Assembly (NCBI GenBank): GCA_022478985.1
Contig: JAKSZP010005595.1
Coordinates: 1-64,000 of the forward strand
Source: Massospora cicadina
Lineage: Eukaryota > Entomophthoromycota > Entomophthoromycetes > Entomophthorales > Entomophthoraceae
DNA: 64,000 nt
Reading direction: 5' to 3'
Shown: positions 35,650 through 45,170 of the stretch, piece by piece
Layout of the letters: the number at the start of each line of letters is the position of its first letter
Numbering within the stretch: the first letter of the stretch is position 1
Notes under the pieces: generated by a model
Told to the model about the DNA's origin: nothing
The model's database searches: none
The model's input: the letters and a program-made list of their open reading frames with translations, nothing else
Position numbers and translations under genes: made by a program

Positions 35650-37700
35650 GTTTTTGAAAGCCAGGGCCTGAAGTCTTATGATTTCATTTGCAATACTTCA
35701 CATAGAGACCTCAGGTACTTCAGGGAAGCTTGGTCAAGCATCGCCTGGACTTTGGTAGGCAGATGGGGATTTCTGACATACAACGCTTGGAATTGCGACA
35801 TCATTGTAATTTGATGGTAACTAATATAATAGGCCTGAATTGCACTAGGCAAATATTGGGGCCAATGAAGGGGAATAGTCATAGCCATTTTCCGAAAGAA
35901 ATGCAGTTAAAGTATCTTTTACCCGCTCTACAGTTCCATTGGTTGTAAGATGGTAAGGTGTGGAGAATAATTGAGTGCTTCCCATCAGGTCAGCTAAATC
36001 TTTCAGCCATTGGTTGGATATTTTGTCCTTTATTGGAAAGAATGATGTTAGGGCACCCATGCTGAGTGATAATCATTGTTGGGAATTTAACCAGATGAAT
36101 CCTTCCAATTTTATATGAATTAGGGGTTTTGGTTAGTCGGGTGAAATTGCTGGCTAATCGCATAGTTTGATACTATTTAATGTTTTAAATGTTTAATCAA
36201 GTTTAGGTTTTATAGGAAGCTGCATTTGCTGCCAAAATGCCATCTGAAACTATTGTGGGAGTTTTCAGCGGAAAGCTGATGAATCCATTATGAATCATCC
36301 AAAATGGTTCTGCCGACTAAATTGGAGCACTGTAACTCATGGCGAGGATGCTTGAAGTCCTGTTTATTTATGAATTTATATATGAATGACCAGCGACTTA
36401 TGCTGAAGATTAATTGACCTAATTTAATATTTGGTGATCAGATGAGCGGACCTGGAGGGAATCAATATGAAGTATGAATGAACAAGTTTCCTATCTGATA
36501 GAGTTGTGGCATCAAGAGGCCGATGGGTTTTCCTGTAATTGATTGGCCAAAGAGAACTTGGGCGCAGTAGCCCTGAAAGTAGTATTATATAGTCGTGCAT
36601 TCCATCCTAATAAACATCTCTCTTGCACCATTCTTACTTTTATCTTATAAAGGATAATAACTTGTGGAGTAGAAGTAGATAGATAGGATCCCCAATAGGC
36701 GCAGGTGATCATGCATGGAGTGGCCAGCGTAGCCAGCTCCCATGCCTCCCCCTTATGAGGAGCCAGTGGGAACCTGGCCAGCTGGCTACCAGCGGATGCG
36801 CTGACAGGCTGTCAACCCTAGCAGGATTCAGCGCAGGAGTTGCCAAAGCCGCCAAGGAAGGGGGATGGACTCGCGGGGCATGCCCAGATGGGTTGGTGAA
36901 GGGTCACGAGGGTGGGGCAGCGTGAGAGTGCCTGAGCCGCCCAGGAAGGGGGCATGACTTGCTGGGGCACACGCCAAGGACGCTTGGGGCTAAAGGTGAA
37001 GCCGTTGGTGTTAGTTGGTGGTTGGACGCAGGACTTGTAGTGGTTGGTACGCCAATGAAGGCAAAACAGCTTAGGGCCACCATTCTTCATACTGGTTGGC
37101 CTGGCACACTATCAGAGCCCAGGGTTAATTTTGCCACAATAATATTATACAAAAATGTGGCGGTGGCTTTTGCTGAAACGGTGGTGAGTGATATGTCTTT
37201 GATCCATTTAGTTAGATGGTCCTTGGCTAGAAGGAGGAACTAATGTCCATTAGAGGCTCTATGAAGAGGTCCCAAAACATCAATTCTAATTTTATGGATT
37301 GTTTGACATGGTGGGACCACTGGATATTGAGAGCGGGTATTAGGTCCATCTTGGCTTTTATATACCAGACAGAACTTCAATACATCATGGATAGAAACAA
37401 GAATCCCCTCCCAATAACATTGAGTTTTAAGCCACTGGTAGGTTTTCCAAATTACTTCATAGCTGACTTACCGATGTCCCTCTAATATGATGTCAGTTTG
37501 AGCCAATGGTCTTACATAAGGCACCCTTTGTTTAGACACAATTTTGCACAATTGACCGTTATTAATTTGGAGATTTGCCGATCTTTTTGTTAATTCGTTT
37601 TAAAGTCAGGGAATTTTAACTTCCATAACTGTGGTTGGGTTAGGAGGTCGTAGAGTTGATCCTCTTTAGGGTCAGTGATAGTTAAAATGGGAAGCTGAGA
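35650..37700 (-). pseudogene. E1 integrase, interrupted
   Basis: The minus strand reads from the right. Zinc-domain remains lie near 37380-37440 (KTYQWLKTQCYWEGI). The core starts with IDVLGPLHRAS and DHLTKWIKDISLTTVSAKATATF (37140-37290), then stops within FLYNII, where the 1,062-bp insertion begins. It resumes at 36071 with ITQHGCPNIILSNKGQNI (second Asp read as Asn) and then SMEGFS-like drift, followed by the Glu region TTNGTVERVKDTLTAFL (35900-35960) and PSAIQAYYISYH. 35375-35650 holds the weak C-terminus. Confidence 0.8.
36077..37138. mobile_element. 1,062-bp TG...CA insertion, probable solo LTR
   Basis: Begins TGTTGGGAATTTAACC and ends GGTTAATTTTGCCACA; the ends are imperfect inverted repeats (12 of 16). 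Flanks ATCAT (36072-36076) and ATAAT (37139-37143) agree at four of five bases. The E1 integrase reading is continuous across it. The left 630 bases are AT-rich; 36715-37130 is markedly GC-rich, with an imperfect 88-bp tandem duplication (36842-36886 and 36930-36976, core CCAGGAAGGGGG). No transposase or pol reading exists, so a long solo LTR or a non-autonomous element fits. Confidence 0.65.
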
Positions 37701-38900
37701 TTGGCATTCTGCTTTTTAATATGGGCCCTAGTTGATGGTTGATGGAAAAAATAGTTTTGAAGTTTTAACGCCCATAGGGCTACCTCCCATCAGGGTCCTT
37801 CATTTGCTGTAGCAATCGCAAGGAGGCATGGTCAGTAATTAAAGTGAAAATTTTCCCACAGATAAATTCAGAGATGCTTAATTGCCAATAATACCGCCAA
37901 GCATTAATGTTTGGTAACGCTATAATCATGTTTGGCTTTAGCTAAAGTCTTTCTGTAGTATGCGATGGGATGGTCCACTAAGCTCATAATGCTGAGATAG
38001 TTAGCTCTGATGGCAAAATCACTAGCATCTGTAAAGAGGAGGAAAAGTTTATCAAAATTTGGATGAATAAGTACTGGAGAGTGGGAGAGAGATGTGTAGA
38101 AGTTCAAAGGCCTGCTGTTGCTCTTCTCTCCACTGGAAGAGCATCCCATTCTTCAGTAAATACACCAGAGGCTCGGAGGTGTCTGCAAAATGGGGGATAA
38201 ATTGGCAATAATAGCCACTATTACTAGGAAAACATTGTACATCTCATAGGGATTTAGGGGAGTCATCTTAACAATAACCAAGACCTTATCATTCATCAGG
38301 GATATTCCGGCTTTGCTGACCTTATGACCCAAAAAGTCCATCACACTCTGGAAGAAAGAGCATTTTGACGGCTTTAGTTTTAACAAGGATTGAAGTAACT
38401 GCTGAGACTTGCCTGAGGTGATCTAGATATTTAGTAAAGTTTCTTGAAAAAATGTTAATATTATCAATACAAACTAGCTCGCAAAAGCATTTTAAATCGC
38501 CTAATAGTCCATCCATGGCGCATTGGAAGGTAGCAGGGGCGTTACACAGCCCCTGAAGAAATTCGAGTAGGCTAAAACTGTCCTTCACTTGTGATGAGAG
38601 CTCATTTTTCCTGATCCTTTGTGACAAATCTACTTGCCAGCATCCACTGGCGAGATCCATAGCTGAGAAATAGCGTGATCCCAACATTAAGCGTAAAGAG
38701 TCATCTATACGCGGCAGGGGGTAACTATCTTTGCATTTGGTAAAGTTGAGATGGCGATAATCCATAACAACCTGGTGACCACATTCTTTTTCTGAATTAA
38801 TAAGAGTGGGGAAGCCCATGGCTTTTGAAAGGCACAAGTAACCCGGCCTCTAACTGTTGCTGTAACTCTGAGGCCACTTGAGCCTCAACTTTAAATTTTC
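37701..38900 (-). pseudogene. E1 reverse transcriptase and RNase H
   Basis: The open frame 38322-38837 (171 codons) reads VVMDYRHLNFTKCKDSYPLP, RIDDSLRLMLGSRYFSAMDL, FLQGLCNAPATFQCAMDGLL and CIDNINIFS, where the catalytic Y-x-D-D box has become C-I-D-N. Then SKCSFFQSVMDFLGH at 38300-38380, and RNase H at 37904-38149 with FTDASDFAIRANYLS and DHPIAYYRKTLAKAKHDYS. The loss of the second Asp of the box would abolish polymerisation. Confidence 0.85.
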
Positions 38901-39900
38901 AATATAGTCAGGATTTAAATGGAGGTCGATCCTCAGTTTCAATTTGATGTATTATCCCAGACATTTCCCCAAAGTCACTTGGTCCCAAGGAAAAATATTG
39001 CCATATTCCTTGATGAGGTTTTTGACATCGTGGTGCTCATTTGGGATGAGACTACCCCCAATTTTACTGTCAACCAAATCTATGGTGGGTGGGAAATCAA
39101 ATCCTAAATCCTGTAACAATCCGAAACAACTCACATTGGCGATATTTTTAATAGGGCATAGTTTTGCATAGGTGATAGGGGCATGCCATGGGACCTGGAA
39201 AGTTTTGATGGTTAGATTCTCTAATAGAATAGAGATGGATTTCCCATAGGCAGGATCCAAAATTCCCAGGAAGGTCAACTCTTCCTTGATGGAAGGGTTT
39301 GGGTGTCCACTAAGCTACAAAATTTGATCAGGAGGGATAAGAAACTTAATCCCGTATTTACAATAACTTTTGAGCCTGAGGGTATTGCAATAGATCAAGG
39401 AGTATATAGAGGAATCCCCTCTTCGGCATCCACAGCCTCTGGGGGTAACTTAGTTTTCCCCTAAGACTTGGTACTTAATTTTGCAGATGGAGGATGCGTT
39501 TTTGGTTAAGCGTGTCCGTTTTTTAGGGGCTCCTTTATTTTTGATGAGGAGTTCAAATATTAACAGAATTGATGCCCTAGTAGGGACAGGTATTTTTCTT
39601 TGTGGTTGATGATGCAGTTAAGCTCCCGCATCAGTTGGACCCCAATAAGCAACTCATAAGTATCATTTTATTACTCAATGGCAGGGGCAGTAATTAAGAG
39701 TTTCCTGAAGCAAAGAGGTAAGGCAAAATACGGTGCAATCGCCTTAGTAGACTGACTACTTGCTATTCCATATTCAGAGTATGGATCAAGTCTGGAGCCA
39801 TTTTTATCTTTTGGATAAATTGGGAGGAAATAAAGTTAACTGGTGAGCTGGTATCAATTATTACCAGGACTTTAACCTTATTTATGACTACCATGACTCA
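38901..39900 (-). pseudogene. E1 protease and pre-RT linker
   Basis: 38952-39278 is an open linker piece ending in NLIKEYGNIFPWDQ, the E-Y-x-x-I-F block found just before Ty3 RT. At about 39800-39890 the minus strand reads VLVIIDTSSPVNFISSQFIQ, the protease active-site block, again with D-T-S for the D-T/S-G triad. The flap region near 39670 is damaged. Confidence 0.7.
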
Positions 39901-41334
39901 AGCCACTGAAGATACAAGCCAGTAATTAACTGCTAGTTGACTGTTGGTTGGAATCTGTAATAAAGCAAGCAGAGGATTCTGCCATGGCCAAGCTTGGGGC
40001 TGTTCAATGCGTTTAAACGTTTTGTCTGCCAGCGCTTGACTTTCCATAGAAGAGTTGACTGTCAAAACTTGTTGTGGTAACAGACCAACATAAAGCAAGA
40101 GACTAGAGGTGTTTATTTCCTTGGATAGAAAATTGTACATCAATTTATGCAGGGGCAGATAACACAAAACAACCTTAAGTGCTGGGGATAGAGATAAAGT
40201 TAATATAAGGGTCTTAAAGCACCAGTTTTTTGTCAGCATAGGGAGCCTCTTGCCCTATACTGACTGATCACTTGATGACTTACGTTGAAGGATGCAGAAG
40301 TCTGCTACAGTGTGGTTGTTTCTTCTGCAATGAGTGCAGTATAATTCAGGTGTAGACGAGTCAGGGGGTATTGTGGCCAATACTTGGGACTGGGGCTTAT
40401 TGGTGTTAAAACGAGGTGGCCCAATGGGTTTATGTAGTTCAGCCAAAATTTCCAATATAGCCTCTTTAATATGGAGGAGGGGCGTTGAGTTAGACTTCAC
40501 CGCTTTAAGATAAAAATGATATTAGGCTTATTTTTAAACACTGACAATGCAGCGGTGATAGCATCATCTAAAGAAGGCGATTCCCTAAAACCAGAGTTTG
40601 TTCTTTGAGGTAAAAATGGTGGGCAAATTTGCTAATAGTTTCCCTCAATTAAGGCAGATATCATAAAGGTCTGTTTTTGGTTGGTTAAAGTTAAGTTGCT
40701 CCCAAATTCCTGAATAAAGGCAGTCTTGGAATCAATCAATTATGGCAATGCATCAGATGGGGGACCATAATGTCTTGAGCCATTTTACTAAGTCAATTGG
40801 TCAAGTGTTTAAGTCGCTAGGTGTTGGTGGCTTCTTCCAATGCAACTCATAACAAAATAAGAAGGAAAATATACTTCCTTCGCTTGGGACATACTTCTCT
40901 TTAAACATTGGTTTGAACATGCCATGGAGGGGGGGTTAATGGTTGAACAACGTTTATGACATAGTGGGACCAATTTCGCCTAAAGGGGAACTGTTATTGC
41001 TTGACATGGCGTAAGGATGTAGGGCGTCCACTTTATTTTGTAAGATGTTGATATCCTTAAATATTGAGTCTACCCAATTTTGGGTAACCTAAAGGGCTAA
41101 TTTTGGTGGCAAAAAGAGGGAATATCTGCCAAATTAGCCATTTGAGCTCATTAGTCACATCTTGAAGTTTGAGTTGATATTCTCAAAAGTGAGAATTCAT
41201 TTCTTCATCTCGTGCATCATAGTAGGGAAATTAACCAAGAGTTTAAGGAGTTCCTGAACTAACATGAGATCAGCCGCCATTTTGTCATTATTCACTGTTG
41301 GGGTTTTTAAATATTTCACTGTGAACTTGGGGTG
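39901..41334 (-). pseudogene. E1 gag with altered zinc knuckle
   Basis: At 40255-40500 the minus strand reads YCTHCRRNNHTVADFCILQ: CX2CX4H followed by five, not four, residues before the last Cys. That suggests an insertion or a drifted knuckle. The upstream part to the PBS carries short open frames (39898-40239 overlaps the junction to protease). Gag assignment rests on the knuckle and position. Confidence 0.65.
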
Positions 41335-41352
41335 AACCTGGGTGGAGCACCA
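41335..41352 (-). other. E1 primer binding site
   Basis: Minus-strand TGGTGCTCCACCCAGGTT, four bases after the LTR end TGACA. Confidence 0.65.
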
Positions 41353-41356
41353 GTTT

Positions 41357-41987
41357 TGTCAGGGCTATGGATGTAATACCTTATATCCCTCAAATTTTGA
41401 GGCCAGGGAAGCCCAAGTTTCAGGGTACTGGATTGCTTATTGTTTGCTTCTCTTGGTCGATTAGTCTTTGCCAGATACAACGTCTGGAAAGCAATTACTA
41501 ATGTACAAAAAAATCAATTTTAACTTAAAATTGTGAAAAAGTGGAAAAAGCGTGAAGTTTATTACTCAATACCAGATTTTTAAAGGTAATCAGAGAGGTT
41601 AATCAGTAAAAAATATAAGCCGCCCATGGCTAGATCTAATAAGATAAACAAATTGAGGATTCGGTGCAAGCTCAATTATCTCAGTTGATCTGATTGAGCT
41701 CATCTCATAGCTTGGGTTTAAACCTGATGTTGGGTGGAATCAAGGGATCATTATTTGGCCACTTTGGTCAGGGTTGATTGCCAATTGTGATAGTAGCCAA
41801 CTTTCATTGGGGATGTTGCCCAACAGAAGCTTGGGCTTTTTGGCTGAATCATGATTGTTCTGACTTTGATAGAAAATGACTTTCATTAGGGATTATCCCT
41901 GACGGAAATTTGGGCTTTTTGTCTGTTTGTGATCGATTCCTATCATCAGATGTATCTGAATCTGCCATTTGGGAAGGAATCGTGACA
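41357..41987 (-). repeat. E1 5' LTR (right copy)
   Basis: TGTCAGGGCTATGG to GAATCGTGACA on the plus strand; partner of 34750-35374. Confidence 0.88.
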
Positions 41988-43177
41988 GTAGGGCTGAAGT
42001 TTGGGATTGTGAATCCAAGATTGTTATTTCCAACTTACAAACGTTAACTGTTAAAAACTAAACTATGAGGATTTACTTAATAAAAAGCGGGATCCAATTG
42101 CTGCTTTTTATTTGTCCATATGCTAGGACTTATACTATTATGGAAGCTCACCAATCCACTGTTCATGGGGCTTTCAATAAGACCGAGCAATGGTTAAAGG
42201 ATTCATTCTTTTAGATAATAAGACTAGGACCATATATGAAGTGCTATAAATCTGTATCACTTGTCAAAAACAACGTAGTGGAGATCCAATCTATCAACAT
42301 AAACTTGTGGGACCTTTAAACCTTTTATTTTACTATGAGGATTGATGTTGTAGGTCCCATTCCTACTGCTATGTATGAACTTTGTTATATTATTCTTGCT
42401 ATTGATCATTTTACTAAATATACAAAAGCAGTAGCAGTTTCATAAGGTTTGACTAAAATCCATTTTTCCTTTTTTTAACAAGATTTACCCAACGTGGCAG
42501 TTCAAGGTTTTATCAACTAACAAATAAATTCAATTTATTTCCTAAGTAGTGACAGAACATAATAAATTAATGGGCCCATACCAATCATTTATAGCTCCAT
42601 ATCATCTTTCCACAAATGTTGCAGTTGAAAGAGCCAAAGTTACTCTTGTGGCCATACATAAGGATAGGCCTCAGCTAATCCTAGCCAATAATTTATAATA
42701 AGCAGTGTGATGTTAGCCTATTGAGTTAGTCATCGTCAGTAAATTAGAATGTCTCATATTAAGGCTCTTTATGGTCTAGAGCTTATTTATAATTCAAGTG
42801 TACAGCATATTCTTAATATGCTACTCATAAAAGTAATAAAATAGTTTTTGAGAAGGTTAGCTGATGAGATTGTACATTTACAAAACCTTATTTCACACTC
42901 TCTTTCTACTAATAACTTAAAGCAAGGGACTTAAACTAATGCTTGCTGACCTATCCAACCTGAATTACAAGTAGAAATTTTGTTTATTTTAACATTAAAA
43001 ACCTAGAGTACGAGTTCATAAGCTTATTCCTTATGGTCTGGATCATATTGAATCATTTCTTATCATTTATTGAATGTTCAAACTTTAGCCATTTATATTG
43101 GCTCCATTATCTACCAAGTACACATTTAGTTAATTTTAAAATACGTGCCACCTAGGCAAGATCTTTATGGGGGGAAT
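41988..43177 (+). pseudogene. Host H integrase
   Basis: The plus strand reads the zinc domain remains near 42140-42260 (TICITCQKQR), the core start RIDVVGPIPTAMYELCYII and AIDHFTKYTKAVAVS at 42340-42445, and PYHLSTNVAVERAKVTL near 42600-42640 with the catalytic Glu. LIPYGLDHIESFLII near 43010-43060 belongs to the C-terminus. The end (ATGGGGGGAAT) is a purine tract next to the LTR. It completes the polyprotein that starts at 16865. Confidence 0.8.
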
Positions 43178-43606
43178 TGTTGAGAAACCTCTCAGGGTGC
43201 CCAAATTAATGCAAAATCAGGAATCAATACCTCCTACAGTGGGGATGCTAATCATTCACCATGATAATTGATCCCAACTGAAAAATATTTATAAGAAAGA
43301 ATAAACAATCTAAATCTAAACTTTCTCAACTTTAGTGGTCATCAACTTTAAAAACTTACCTATGAGGCATGGTAATTGACTTGATACCATATTTGTTTTT
43401 GGATATGACCATATTAACCCACCTGACCAATATTATAACTCTTCTTATCCTTTAGGGGACGAGCTTTCTAGTAGATATGGGAGTTATCATTATAATCATG
43501 ATGACTATTGTTCACCAAAATAATTATGAGTATATATATATATTAATTTGCTGGTATCTAGATTTACTGGTTTGAAATTTTTTTTGTCAGTGTGTGTCCC
43601 CTAACA
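43178..43606 (+). repeat. Host H 3' LTR
   Basis: TGTTGAGAAACCTCTC follows the purine tract ATGGGGGGAAT. The first about 200 bases match 16244-16470. The end is placed at CCCCTAACA (43606) by the TG...CA rule. A PBS-like TGGTGCTCAGTTG at 43688 would allow a longer LTR of about 510 bases. Confidence 0.6.
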
Positions 43607-45051
43607 ATAAACAAGCAATTAAGTTGTCACTTTTTATACTAATAATTAATTGTAGGAATCAATTAAATTTTTTTAAAAATCAACTAATGGTGCTCAGTTG
43701 TTAGGCAATCAACAACGCCATATTAGCCTCTGCGATTTTAATTTTTTGGGTATTGTAACCTGTTTGTTATGGGTAAAAGTCCCATTACCTAAGCAGATTG
43801 CTAACCTGATGAGGGTGAATCGCTGGGGGTAAGTGAGGGCTTTGGGACAAATTCTTTTAAGCACCCAAGAGTGTCTCATTTTGAGTAGGGGAGAGAATAC
43901 AACTAAACTGATTAGGTTATTCTCATTTTGTGTGATCCTGAAGGGTGAATTTATCAACCACGGATGTTATTTCCAAATGAAGCGCCAATAGAAGAGTTGA
44001 ACGCCAAACCATTTTATATCTTCCCTTGCCAAATAATTCAATGAAACAAACAAAAAAGATTTTTATAATCAATAATATTCAGTTTGATATAAAATTATTT
44101 TATTTTTGGGTACTCTTGGGATTAGAGTAGCGTGATCATATATCCCTGAAGCTAAATATTACTATCAAGTTCTCATGGTTCCTGCGTCAAAAGAGAGAAC
44201 CTTTGATCCTAGACTAGGTAAAGTTCTATCAGAAGGAAGGGATAGAAGTTACAACAAGAAGACAACTGAAATATAATTATTGGACAAGTCCAATGAGGGA
44301 CCACTGAGATGAAATTAGGAGGTAAGTCTTATTGAAGAAATTCACTTAAACCTCTGAACTTGCTTCCATTAGGTTAATTTATATTGTCATCCAGAAGTTG
44401 ACAACTTCAAAAGAGAATATGATGAAGAATTCACTTGTTATTTGGAAAGTTATTCAGTTTCTTCACAACTGAAATTTAAGATAGATTGTTGTGCATGTAT
44501 AAAGGTTAATACTGAGCAGAAGAAGTATTTGCTTGTGAATTGCATAACTGGATACTTGTCTACATACTAGTATCTTTTAAAAAATTATTCGAGGTGGGTC
44601 GACCTTGGGACAAATATACCACGCTGAGAATTTTTCTAGCCAGTACAGGTTTTGAACTTAAAGCCTGCACTTAAGGTGGAAGCAGTTTTACCTGCTTGGC
44701 TAACCACCCTGTCTACATACTAGTATCAATCACCCACATTTTTTATTAAATTTTATATCAACAAATTGATTGAACATACAAAGAACACGTGAAAGGAAAC
44801 ATAGGGAGCTGGAGCGAGCTATTTTTTAAGTAAGAGATAACTTCTGAGTTTAATAGTGGCGCATACCCCAGTGAATAAAGTTGAGTTGCCCAAGCTCCTA
44901 CAAATTTTCACATCATATTAGATTCTCCCTTATAAATATAACCAATTTTATAATTGTGAAATCATTGCAGGGGCGTCATAAATCAACCGCACAGGTTACA
45001 ACACAGATTAAAAAGTTACTGTTTAAGACATTATCTTTAAACTAAAGCATT
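43607..45051. other. Unassigned stretch with SINE; possible gag remains
   Basis: No clear protein motif apart from the SINE at 44575-44709. The minus frame 43709-43957 (82 codons) is open but unrecognised. A PBS-like TGGTGCT at 43688 and the Ty3 pol remnant at 51500 on suggest this may be the 5' part of a plus-strand Ty3 element later split by the LINE. Confidence 0.35.
44575..44709 (-). mobile_element. SINE-A: tRNA-derived SINE with perfect 17-bp target duplication
   Basis: GTCTACATACTAGTATC occurs at 44558-44574 and at 44711-44727 (18 bp if the T at 44557/44710 is counted). The 135-bp insert read on the minus strand starts GGGTGGTTAGCCAAGCAGG and has an A box TAGCCAAGCAGG (44691-44702) and a B box GTTCAAAACC (44648-44657) at pol III spacing. 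The head folds as a worn tRNA; the CTTAAG loop recalls a Leu(UAA) anticodon arm, but no long variable arm is present. The body ends in GGTCGACCCACC and an AT-rich tail. Confidence 0.88.
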
Positions 45052-45170
45052 TTACATTTTGTTCTTATTTGATTTATTATGTGGAAGGCTGACCATGGGA
45101 CAGACACTTCCAAATTTGATTTGAAAGAAACAAAACTTAGTAACAGGGAAGGCACCCCAGAGAAGCAATG

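Larger units (their letters stand above)
34750..41987 (-). mobile_element. E1: Ty3 LTR retrotransposon nested in H
   Basis: LTRs 34750-35374 and 41357-41987, PPT at 35375-35391, PBS at 41335-41352. Flanks gtaag (34745-34749) and gtagg (41988-41992) give a 4/5 duplication. The minus strand reads gag, protease, RT, RNase H, integrase. The integrase is cut by a 1,062-bp insertion (36077-37138). Without it E1 is about 6.2 kb. Genes are broken, though the RT has a 171-codon open frame. Confidence 0.88.
16244..43606 (+). mobile_element. Host H: plus-strand Ty3 element split by three nested insertions
   Basis: Gag, protease, RT and start of RNase H read on the plus strand from 16865 to 21046; the rest resumes after each insertion. 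28109-28198 gives the RNase H end, 34611-34749 the connector, 41988-43177 the integrase, and 43178 starts an LTR whose first about 200 bases match the LTR at 16244. E3, E2 and E1 sit between, all in opposite orientation. Removing the three gives an element of about 6.6 kb, normal for the family. The reading around the E2 and E1 junctions is what Ty3 polyproteins have at these points. All coding parts are dead. Confidence 0.8.

Noticed and set aside
35398..35650. Separate small gene between E1 PPT and integrase
   Set aside because: No open frame of note; fits the variable C-terminus of integrase.
37104..37120. CTATCAGAGCCC resembles the copia-type primer site (TGGTATCAGAGC)
   Set aside because: It lies inside the terminal part of the 36077-37138 insertion, and no copia pol follows; the match is short and the bases before it do not fit.
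36818..37243. Open frames on both strands in the GC-rich island
   Set aside because: They overlap an 88-bp tandem duplication, differ by strand and show no domain; GC-rich sequence has few stops.
44591..44709. Functional tRNA gene
   Set aside because: A and B boxes are present, but the acceptor stem does not close, there is no clean anticodon stem, and a target duplication surrounds the whole; this is a SINE.
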